From assembly GCA_024276335.1 (NCBI GenBank), contig JAJRXL010000391.1, positions 1-6,065 of the forward strand: a stretch of DNA of 6,065 nt, in the 5' to 3' direction. Positions 1-6,050 of the stretch are shown here, piece by piece. Position 1 is the stretch's first letter; every line of letters begins with the position of its first letter. This DNA is from Bacteroidota bacterium. Lineage in GTDB: Bacteria > Bacteroidota > Ignavibacteria > SZUA-365 > JAADGX01. Below the pieces are notes generated by a model, which was given only the letters and a program-made list of their open reading frames with translations, made no database searches and was not told the DNA's origin. A program made the translations under genes and the position numbers.

Positions 1-1218
1 ATTGACCTGGAGAAAATCACCGTTTCCCTGACCATCAACGGAGCGGCGGCGATCCTGATCGCGATGTACTTCGCAATGGCGGAAAAGCGGGGCTATGACG
101 TTAGGAAGCTGCGGGGAACGGCGCAGAACGACATCCTCAAGGAATTCGTCGGCCGGGGTACGTGGATTTTTCCCGTAGAACCATCCATCAAGCTGATCGG
201 CGACACGATCGAGTACTGCGCCCGTAACGCGCCCCTGTACAGCCCGGTGAGCGTGTGCGGCTACCACATCCGCGAGTCCGGCGCCAACCCGGTGCAGGAA
301 ATGGGCTATGCCTTTTGCATCGCGCAGGCTTACATCGACCACGTGCTGGAACGCGGTCTGGATATCGACGACTTCGCCTCGCGCCTGTCGTTCAACTTCG
401 ATATCCACGGAAATCTGTTCGAACAGGTGGCGAAGTTTCGGGCGGGACGGAGGCTGTGGGCGAAGATCATTCGCAACAAGTACGGTGCGAAGAATCCCCG
501 CTCCATGTGGCTGCGCATGATCGCGGGCGGCGGGGGCGGCGGGTTGACTATCGAGCAACCGGAGAACAACATCGTGCGCGGTGCTTACTACGCGCTCATC
601 AGCGCCCTCTCCGGTACCCAGACCATGGCTCTGTGCTCGTACGACGAGGCGTACACCATTCCGTCGGAAAAGGCGGCGCGGATTTCGCTGCGCACGATGC
701 AGATACTCATGGAAGAAATGGGATTGTGCGACACGGTCGATCCGCTGGGCGGCTCGTACTACGTAGAGACACTGACCAACCAGATGGAGAAGAAAATCCG
801 CGCCGTCATGGAAGAAGTCGATCGCCAGGGTGGCATCGTGCGGGCGGTGGCGGAAGGACACGTGCAGAACGCCGTGTCGCGGCAGGCCTACGAGAACTAC
901 AGGAAGCTTGAAAGCGGGGAGCGGAAAAAGGTTGGAGTAAACTGCTATCGCGAGGAGGAAGAAGAACCTCCCATCGAATTTCATCCGTTCATGCAGGCGG
1001 AATGCGACGCGCAGATCGCGAAGCTGCGAAAGATCAAGTCGGAACGGGACGGCGCGCGCGTGGAGCAGGCGTTGGACCGGGTTCGACGCGTCGCGGAATC
1101 GGGGCGCAACGTCATGCCCGCCATCGTGGAGGCGGTCAAGGCGTACGCGACCACCGGGGAAATCACGAAGTGCCTGGTCGATGTGTACGGCCGGTACGAG
1201 GAACCAATTCTGTTTTAA
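1..1218 (+). CDS. B12-dependent acyl-CoA mutase large subunit, methylmalonyl-CoA mutase family (5' partial)
   Basis: This gene encodes the catalytic large subunit of an adenosylcobalamin-dependent acyl-CoA carbon-skeleton mutase, a cytoplasmic enzyme. The reading frame is open from base 1, so the start is outside the window; 405 residues are visible against roughly 550 for the family, and the in-frame ATG at 64 is internal. Family blocks, in partial numbering, are GTAQNDILKEF (39-49), GRGTWIFP (51-58), CGYHIRESG (86-94), SRLSF (127-131), QPENNIVR (186-193), SGTQTM (204-209), DEAYTIPSEKA, DPLGGSYYVE and the C-terminal VGVN segment. By remembered Propionibacterium numbering, the counterparts of T195/Q197 (T40/Q42), R207 (R52), Y243/H244 (Y88/H89), R283/S285 (R128/S130) and Q361 (Q207) are present. 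The loop holding the Q330 counterpart is replaced by six glycines (176-181). The protein ends at EEPILF with no DxHxxG cobalamin domain, so a separate small subunit is needed and is not in the window. The family is sure; the substrate is unknown, and true methylmalonyl-CoA mutase activity is doubtful. Confidence 0.95.
   Translation: MDLEKITVSLTINGAAAILIAMYFAMAEKRGYDVRKLRGTAQNDILKEFVGRGTWIFPVEPSIKLIGDTIEYCARNAPLYSPVSVCGYHIRESGANPVQEMGYAFCIAQAYIDHVLERGLDIDDFASRLSFNFDIHGNLFEQVAKFRAGRRLWAKIIRNKYGAKNPRSMWLRMIAGGGGGGLTIEQPENNIVRGAYYALISALSGTQTMALCSYDEAYTIPSEKAARISLRTMQILMEEMGLCDTVDPLGGSYYVETLTNQMEKKIRAVMEEVDRQGGIVRAVAEGHVQNAVSRQAYENYRKLESGERKKVGVNCYREEEEEPPIEFHPFMQAECDAQIAKLRKIKSERDGARVEQALDRVRRVAESGRNVMPAIVEAVKAYATTGEITKCLVDVYGRYEEPILF
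526..543 (+). other. Hexaglycine loop in the mutase active-site segment
   Basis: Six consecutive glycine codons (GGC GGC GGG GGC GGC GGG) encode residues 176-181 of the partial mutase. They sit between Leu-Arg-Met-Ile-Ala and Leu-Thr-Ile-Glu-Gln-Pro. Aligned from memory with classical mutases (LR-THSQTSGWS-LTAQ), the nine residues between LR and LT are matched one for one by MIAGGGGGG. It is therefore a substitution and not an insertion or frameshift, and the flanking sequence stays in register. The Gln330 counterpart becomes Gly and the His two residues before it becomes Ile. The alignment is from recalled family sequences, not a computed one. Confidence 0.85.
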
Positions 1219-1230
1219 ATCGGAAATACC
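1219..1230 (+). other. Only intergenic gap, 12 bases
   Basis: This short spacer between the mutase stop and the FAD-subunit start contains GGAAA (1222-1226) as a weak ribosome binding site. It has no room for a promoter or terminator, which supports the mutase and the molybdenum hydroxylase being co-transcribed. Confidence 0.7.
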
Positions 1231-2097
1231 ATGCATGATATCAAGCGATACTTGGTTCCGGACAGTCTTGATGAGGCTGTCAGGGCCGCAGCCGAGGGCG
1301 ATGTGACGTTCCTGGCGGGAGGCACCGACCTCATGCCGCAGACCCGCACGGGCGCACGGTCGTTCTCGTCCACACTTATCAACCTGAAACAGGTGCCGGA
1401 ACTCCGTGGTGTCAGCAGGGAGAACGGCGGTATTCGCCTGGGCGCCCTGACGACGGTTACCGATGTCTTGAACGACGTTGTTCTTCGCAAAGCGGCGCCG
1501 GTTCTGTCCCAGGCGGCAGATCATTTCGCCTCCGATCAGGTCCGGAACAGCGCCACGATCGGAGGAAACATCTGCAACGCGTCCCCGGCCGGTGACATGA
1601 TCATTCCCCTGCTCCTGCTCGGCGCCGTCGTGGAGTTGGCTTCGTGGAACGGTGAGGCGGTCGGCACGCGCACCATGCCGTTAGAGGAGTTCTTCACCGG
1701 CCCCGGCAAGACGCAGCGTGAACCCGGAGAGATCCTGACGGCAATACGGTTTCCGGTTCCGGGTGAAGGATTCACCGCCCGTTTCGTCAAATTCGGCACC
1801 CGCCCCGCCCTCGATATCTCCGTGGTCTCGGTGGGTATAGCCGGTGTGAAAGAGAACGGCACCTTGCGCCGGGTCAGGGCGGCTTTCGGCGCCGTCGCGC
1901 CTGTGCCTGTTCGGGGAAGGAATACGGAGGCAGCGCTGGAAGGCAAGCTGCTCACTTCCGACACCATCCGGCAGGCGAGCGAAGCGACACAGGAGGATAT
2001 TTCGCCTATTTCCGACGTGCGGGCCAGCGCCTGGTACCGCCGGGAGCTTGTACGAACACTCACCACGAGGATACTCAACGATGTCAGTACTTCATAG
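1231..2097 (+). CDS. Molybdenum hydroxylase FAD-binding subunit (CoxM/HcrB-like)
   Basis: This 288-residue protein is the FAD subunit of a three-subunit xanthine-oxidase-family enzyme; it passes electrons between the [2Fe-2S] subunit and an external acceptor or donor. Two FAD motifs are plain: AGGTDL at residues 29-34 and TIGGNICNASPAGD at 109-122, the latter binding the FAD pyrophosphate in the CoxM/XdhB family. The C-terminal third matches the CO dehydrogenase flavoprotein C-terminal domain (RAAFGAVAPVPVR, then a helical tail). The ATG at 1231 lies 12 bases after the mutase stop, with a modest GGAAA 4 bases before it; another ATG at 1235 is out of frame. Length is normal. Only one cysteine (C115) is present, so the extra [4Fe-4S] insertion that marks 4-hydroxybenzoyl-CoA reductase HcrB is absent. 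The gene overlaps the next one by 17 bases. Family assignment is firm; the substrate is unknown. Confidence 0.94.
   Translation: MHDIKRYLVPDSLDEAVRAAAEGDVTFLAGGTDLMPQTRTGARSFSSTLINLKQVPELRGVSRENGGIRLGALTTVTDVLNDVVLRKAAPVLSQAADHFASDQVRNSATIGGNICNASPAGDMIIPLLLLGAVVELASWNGEAVGTRTMPLEEFFTGPGKTQREPGEILTAIRFPVPGEGFTARFVKFGTRPALDISVVSVGIAGVKENGTLRRVRAAFGAVAPVPVRGRNTEAALEGKLLTSDTIRQASEATQEDISPISDVRASAWYRRELVRTLTTRILNDVSTS
2067..2071 (+). promoter_or_regulatory. Ribosome binding site deciding the [2Fe-2S] subunit start
   Basis: GAGGA lies inside the end of the FAD-subunit gene. Measured from GAGG, it is 10 bases before the ATG at 2081. It supports that ATG over the upstream in-frame TTG at 2048, which would add eleven residues not expected for the family. 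Confidence 0.6.
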
Positions 2098-2569
2098 CAT
2101 TCGGTTTACATTAAACGGCAAACCCGTCCGGGCTTCCGTGCCGGTGCACCTCAGCGCCATCGATATGCTGCGCGACGTGCTTCATCTCACCGGGACCAAG
2201 CTCGGTTGCGGCGAAGGCGAGTGCGGGGCCTGCACCGTCATCGTGGACGGCGTGTCCGTGAATTCCTGCCTCATGTTCGCCGTCGATTGCGACGGCAGGG
2301 AGGTGATCACGATCGAGGGCCTGCGAACGGACGAAGGTCTGAACCCGTTGCAGAAAGCCTTCGTTCAGCAGGGCGCGGTGCAGTGCGGCTTCTGTACCCC
2401 GGGCATGATCATGCAAGGAACCGCTCTGCTCAACCGGCGCTCTGGTATGACGGTCGAGGAAATCCGTCGGGGAATTGAGGGCAACCTGTGCCGGTGCACG
2501 GGCTACAGGAAAATCGTCGACACCATCGCTTCCGCCCTGCACGAAACCAGCAGCGAGGAAATATCATGA
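2081..2569 (+). CDS. Molybdenum hydroxylase [2Fe-2S] subunit (CoxS/HcrC-like)
   Basis: This 162-residue iron-sulfur subunit carries electrons between the molybdenum site and FAD. The N-terminal plant-ferredoxin-type domain has the CGEGECGAC motif, with cluster ligands C43, C48, C51 and C63. The C-terminal four-helix domain carries the second cluster through C102 and C105 (QCGFCTPG) and C137 and C139 (CRCTGY). All eight ligands are present and the length is typical (about 150-170). The ATG at 2081 is chosen because residues from there (IRFTLNG) match the usual family N-terminus and a GAGG site precedes it. The gene overlaps the FAD gene by 17 bases and the molybdenum-subunit gene by ATGA, so it is probably translationally coupled on both sides. 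No signal peptide is seen, which points to a cytoplasmic enzyme. Nothing in the subunit itself indicates the substrate. Confidence 0.97.
   Translation: MSVLHSIRFTLNGKPVRASVPVHLSAIDMLRDVLHLTGTKLGCGEGECGACTVIVDGVSVNSCLMFAVDCDGREVITIEGLRTDEGLNPLQKAFVQQGAVQCGFCTPGMIMQGTALLNRRSGMTVEEIRRGIEGNLCRCTGYRKIVDTIASALHETSSEEIS
2555..2560 (+). promoter_or_regulatory. Ribosome binding site for the molybdenum subunit
   Basis: GAGGAA sits 5 bases before the ATG at 2566 and inside the end of the [2Fe-2S] gene. It supports 2566 as the start over the in-frame GTG at 2488, whose extra 26 residues are low-complexity, Arg/His-rich out-of-frame sequence from the upstream gene. Confidence 0.75.
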
Positions 2570-4866
2570 CTGTTATTGCCAAGGAAACGCTTATCGGGAA
2601 GCGGGTACCCAAGCTCGATGCACCTCCGAAGGTATCCGGCGAAGCGCGGTATCTCCAGGACATCGAGCTGCCGGGTATGCTGTTCGGAAAGATTCTTCGT
2701 ACGGATCGGGTGCACGCCCGCATCCTTAACATCGATGTGAGCGCGGCCAAGGCTCTTCCCGGTGTCCACGCGGTTATCACCGCAGCCGACACGCCCAACG
2801 TTCCGCTGGGTATCGGCAGGGACAATCCGCCGTTGAAGGGCGACAAGGTGCGTTGCATCCGCGACGAGATCGCCGCAGTGGCCGCCGAAACGGAGGAGAT
2901 CGCGGAGGAAGCCCTCCGGCTGATCAAGATCGAGTACGAGGACCTGCCCGCCGTGTTCGATCCCGCGGAATCGCTCAAGGAAGGCGCGCCCGTGATACAC
3001 GATAAGCACCCGGACAACATTCCCTTCACGTTCGAGTACAGCCACGGCGACATTTCCGAAGGCGAGAAAGAATCCGACGTCATCCTCGAGGAAAAGGTCA
3101 AGCTGCATTACGTGACGCACTGTTGCATGGGAGTAAGTGGAATAATTGCAAACTTCGATTCTGAAGGGAACCTGGTCGTGTATTCCCAGACACAGATTCC
3201 ATTCATGTACAAGAAGGATATTTCTCCCGTGATCGGGGTTCCGCCCGAGAAGATCCACGTGATTCAGCCCGTGATCGGCGGCGCGTTCGGAAGCAAGCTG
3301 GACATTTATCCTTTCGAGCCGATTTGCATCTTCCTCGCCCGGGTCTCCAGGCGCCCGGTCAAGATGGTTTTTACCCGGGAGGAAGAGTTAGTCGCTTCGC
3401 CTACGCGGCAGCCGGTCGAGCTTACGATCCGGGGCGGCGCGAAAAAAGATGGGACACTGACGTTCCGCGAAGTGCACACGGTGCACGACAATGGCGGTTA
3501 CACCTCGTGGGGCGCGACTACGCCATTCGTGATCATGCAAACCGTGTCGTCGTTGTACCGGGTGCCGCACTGCCTGTACAAGACGACGGTGGTATACACC
3601 AACAACCCGTACAGCGGCTCCTTCCGCGGTTACGGGAATCTCCAGGCTACCTACGCGGTGGAAACGCACATGGACAAGCTGGCGGAAGCGCTGGGGATAG
3701 ACCCGCTGGAATTCCGGCTTCGGAACGCCCAGGAGGAAGGCGAAACCACACCCCAGGGAATGCGCTTTCATACCTGCGGTTTCCGTGACTGCCTGACGAC
3801 GGCGGCAGAGAAGAGTGGGTTCCGGGAAAAACATCCTGCCTACAAGTCGGGGCAGGAAGGGCCGGTAAAAAGAGGTGTCGGCATTGCTTCGCTGTTGCAC
3901 GTGGGAGGCGGCGCGAAAATATACCGCACCGACGGGTGTGGCACGATGCTGAAGGTGGACGACTTCGGCAAGGTCACGGTCATGACGGGTTCGACCGACA
4001 TCGGCCAGGGATCGGAGACGGTCATCGCCCAGTTCGTGGCCGAAGAGCTCGGTCTCCCTATCGGTTCGATCAGCGTCATCAACAATGATTCCGAGATCAC
4101 ACCATGGGACGTCGGCGTGCACGCCAGCAGGACGACGTTCATCGCGGGGAAGTCGGCGCAATTGGCCGCGCGCAAGGCCAGGATGAAATTATTGAAGGTG
4201 GCAAGTGAAAAATTCGACCTTGCTCCCGGACAATTGGACCTCCGGGGCGGGCAGGTGGTCCGGGCGGAGGACGGCGAGGCCCTGATGGACCTGGGCAAGC
4301 TCATCAGGTCACTGCATTTCAGCACGAAGAACGACATCGTGATGACCTCGGAGTACTACGAGCCGCCCAGCATGATGCAGGACAAGGAGTTCAAAGGCGA
4401 CGTGTCCGCCACGTATGCTTTCGGCACACAGGTCGTTGAGCTGGAGGTGGATACCGAGACCGGGGTTGTGCGGATACTGCGCGTGACCGCCGCCCACGAC
4501 GTGGGCCGTGTCATCAACCAGATGGGAATCGAGGGCCAGGTCGAAGGTGGTATCGTTATGGGTATCGGTTACGCCACAACGGAAAATCTCGTTGTCGAAA
4601 ACGGGAAGGTGATGAATCCCTCCTTCCGCGATTACAAGCTGATCACCGCGCCCGAGGTTCCGGAGATTGACATGACGTTCATCGAGACCATGGACAAGGA
4701 AGGACCGGCGGGGGCGAAGGGCATCGGGGAAGCGCCCGCAATTTGCATCTCTGCCGCGATTGCCAACGCCTTGTACAACGCCACCGGTGTGCGGTTCTAC
4801 GAGCTCCCGCTTACGCCGGAGAAGGTGTTGCGGCGGCTGCGGGAAGCGGGAGGGAACGGGGCATGA
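2566..4866 (+). CDS. Molybdenum hydroxylase catalytic subunit (XdhA/HcrA-like, CoxL superfamily)
   Basis: This 766-residue molybdopterin subunit is where substrate is hydroxylated with water-derived oxygen, or reductively dehydroxylated as in 4-hydroxybenzoyl-CoA reductase. The N-terminal hammerhead domain (about 1-135) opens with GKRVPKLDAPPKVSGEARY. It is followed by molybdopterin-binding segments: GGAFGSK (238-244), GSFRGYGNLQ with the Mo-site arginine R354, DIGQG (478-482), and GAKGIGEAP with the catalytic-base glutamate E722. The active-site loop is FRGYG and not the AYXCSFR of form I CO dehydrogenase, so this is not a CO-oxidising enzyme despite the coxMSL-like gene order. FRGYGN and the later TPWDVGVHASRTTF segment resemble enzymes annotated as 4-hydroxybenzoyl-CoA reductase alpha or related dehydrogenases, by recall only. 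The start at 2566 is set by a GAGGAA site and ATGA coupling. No XdhC/CoxF-type maturation gene is in the window. Aromatic, heterocyclic and acyl-CoA substrates all remain possible. Confidence 0.95.
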   Translation: MTVIAKETLIGKRVPKLDAPPKVSGEARYLQDIELPGMLFGKILRTDRVHARILNIDVSAAKALPGVHAVITAADTPNVPLGIGRDNPPLKGDKVRCIRDEIAAVAAETEEIAEEALRLIKIEYEDLPAVFDPAESLKEGAPVIHDKHPDNIPFTFEYSHGDISEGEKESDVILEEKVKLHYVTHCCMGVSGIIANFDSEGNLVVYSQTQIPFMYKKDISPVIGVPPEKIHVIQPVIGGAFGSKLDIYPFEPICIFLARVSRRPVKMVFTREEELVASPTRQPVELTIRGGAKKDGTLTFREVHTVHDNGGYTSWGATTPFVIMQTVSSLYRVPHCLYKTTVVYTNNPYSGSFRGYGNLQATYAVETHMDKLAEALGIDPLEFRLRNAQEEGETTPQGMRFHTCGFRDCLTTAAEKSGFREKHPAYKSGQEGPVKRGVGIASLLHVGGGAKIYRTDGCGTMLKVDDFGKVTVMTGSTDIGQGSETVIAQFVAEELGLPIGSISVINNDSEITPWDVGVHASRTTFIAGKSAQLAARKARMKLLKVASEKFDLAPGQLDLRGGQVVRAEDGEALMDLGKLIRSLHFSTKNDIVMTSEYYEPPSMMQDKEFKGDVSATYAFGTQVVELEVDTETGVVRILRVTAAHDVGRVINQMGIEGQVEGGIVMGIGYATTENLVVENGKVMNPSFRDYKLITAPEVPEIDMTFIETMDKEGPAGAKGIGEAPAICISAAIANALYNATGVRFYELPLTPEKVLRRLREAGGNGA
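4849..4853 (+). promoter_or_regulatory. Ribosome binding site for the CoA-transferase
   Basis: A full GGAGG core lies 9 bases before the ATG at 4863, inside the last codons of the molybdenum subunit. It decides the CoA-transferase start: an in-frame TTG at 4743 would add 40 residues of Arg/Cys/Ala-rich sequence unlike the family. Confidence 0.75.
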
Positions 4867-6050
4867 AGCACACCGTGCTCAGCATGGAGCAGGCCCTGTC
4901 CCTGAGCTACGCCACGTTGCGGTTTGCCCAACTCGGCTGGCGGGTAATTCGTCTGGAAGCCACGCCGCACGGGAAAGCCCTCCCGGGCGACCCCAACCGC
5001 TACATCGGCGAAAAGGTGGCAGACGACGACCGGCGTTCGTACTTCATCGCACCCAACGTGGGCAAGGAAGCCATCGCCCTCAACCTGAAGGAAGAAGAAG
5101 GGCGCTCGCTCCTCCGGCGCATCATCCGGGAATTGGACGTCGATATATTCTGCTGCAACACGCTGCCCGCCCGGTACAAGCAACTGGGGATCGACTATGA
5201 AACGCTGAAGTCCGTCAAGCCGGGTATCATCTGGGCGGGAATCTCCGCCATGGGTCCGGACTATCCGAACGTTCCTGGATACGATCCCGCCCTCCAGGCC
5301 ATGGCCGGCTACATGGAAGTCACCGGCTTCCCCGACGGTCCCCCCACCTTGTCCGGCATCCCCATTATCGATCTGAAAGCAGGCGACGAGGTGTACGCCA
5401 ACGTATGCCTGGCTCTCGCGGAGAAAGCGGAAACGGGAACGGGCAAGGCCATCCACGTGTCGATGTTGCAGGCGGCCGCCTCGTGGCTTATCACTACCCT
5501 GCCCCTGATCGATTTCGATTGCGATCCTTCCGAGGTGACGCGTTGCGGCAACGAGCACCGGAAATTCATCCCGGTCAACACCTATCCTACGTCTGATGGC
5601 TACGTGTTTGTCGCCATCGGAAATGACGTACAGTGGGAGCGCCTGGTCACGATACCCGGGTTTTCATCCCTCGGGAGGGAGAGCCGTAAGACCAACGCCG
5701 GGCGTCACGGGGAGCGGGAAGCGATTCACCGGGAGATGGCGGAAGCAACACGGCGGTACGCCAGCGCGGACCTTCTCCGGGCATTGAAAGAAGCGAAAGT
5801 GCCGCACGCGCCTATCCACACCGTGTACCAGGTGCGGGAGATGGAAGCTTTGAAAACGAAGCTCCAATTCACCAGGATGCCGGACGGTCGCACCGTCCAC
5901 CTTCCGCCCCCGGCGGTGGACCTGGAAGACGGCGTCCAGGAGCTTTCCTTCGCGCCGCGGTACAGCCAGCACACCGATGCCGTCCTGCGGGAGGCGGGAC
6001 TCGCCGTTGATTCAATTGCAATACTGCGGGAACGGGGCATCATTCCCTGA
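4863..6050 (+). CDS. Class III CoA-transferase (CaiB/BaiF family)
   Basis: This 395-residue protein moves CoA between carboxylates, usually from an acyl-CoA donor such as succinyl-CoA to a carboxylic acid; members act in oxalate, carnitine, benzylsuccinate and bile acid metabolism. Family blocks seen are the N-terminal VLSMEQALSLSYATLRFAQLGWRV strand-helix unit, the SYFIAPNVGKEAIALNLK segment, PGYDPALQAMAGYMEVTGFPDGPP, and IDLKAGDEVYA, whose D170 sits where the catalytic aspartate (Asp169 of formyl-CoA transferase) is expected. The later blocks TYPTSDGYVFVAIGND and KVPHAPIHTVYQV belong to the small and C-terminal parts. Length is normal. Two positions are atypical: the Gly-Pro common after the first strand is Ser-Leu, and the usual N-R-N-K is N-V-G-K. 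The start overlaps the previous stop as ATGA. Only one such gene is visible, whereas BbsEF-type enzymes use two; a partner could lie downstream. The family is firm; the acid activated is unknown. Confidence 0.95.
   Translation: MKHTVLSMEQALSLSYATLRFAQLGWRVIRLEATPHGKALPGDPNRYIGEKVADDDRRSYFIAPNVGKEAIALNLKEEEGRSLLRRIIRELDVDIFCCNTLPARYKQLGIDYETLKSVKPGIIWAGISAMGPDYPNVPGYDPALQAMAGYMEVTGFPDGPPTLSGIPIIDLKAGDEVYANVCLALAEKAETGTGKAIHVSMLQAAASWLITTLPLIDFDCDPSEVTRCGNEHRKFIPVNTYPTSDGYVFVAIGNDVQWERLVTIPGFSSLGRESRKTNAGRHGEREAIHREMAEATRRYASADLLRALKEAKVPHAPIHTVYQVREMEALKTKLQFTRMPDGRTVHLPPPAVDLEDGVQELSFAPRYSQHTDAVLREAGLAVDSIAILRERGIIP

Noticed and set aside
523..543. G-rich run as a possible G-quadruplex
   Set aside because: It has only three runs of three or more G, and the run is fully explained as six glycine codons in a conserved frame.
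255..911. A 218-codon + strand frame inside the mutase gene
   Set aside because: It is an out-of-frame shadow of the mutase with Arg/Gly/His-rich composition and no domain or convincing start site.
2488..2565. Upstream GTG start for the molybdenum subunit
   Set aside because: The extra 26 residues lie in the coding sequence of the [2Fe-2S] gene and look out-of-frame; the ATG at 2566 has a GAGGAA site and the usual family N-terminus.
2503..3258. Long minus-strand open frame (about 250 codons) opposite the molybdenum subunit, with similar ones at 3388-4161 and 4797-5558
   Set aside because: The + strand frames have clear family motifs throughout. The antisense frames give Arg/His/Gly-rich sequence with no recognisable domain, as expected from GC-rich codon structure.
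4743..4862. Upstream TTG start for the CoA-transferase
   Set aside because: It adds 40 residues unlike the family; the ATG at 4863 has a GGAGG site 9 bases upstream and an ATGA overlap.
2081..4866. Aerobic CO dehydrogenase (coxMSL) identity suggested by gene order
   Set aside because: The catalytic subunit lacks the AYXCSFR loop carrying the Cu-bound cysteine and has FRGYG instead.
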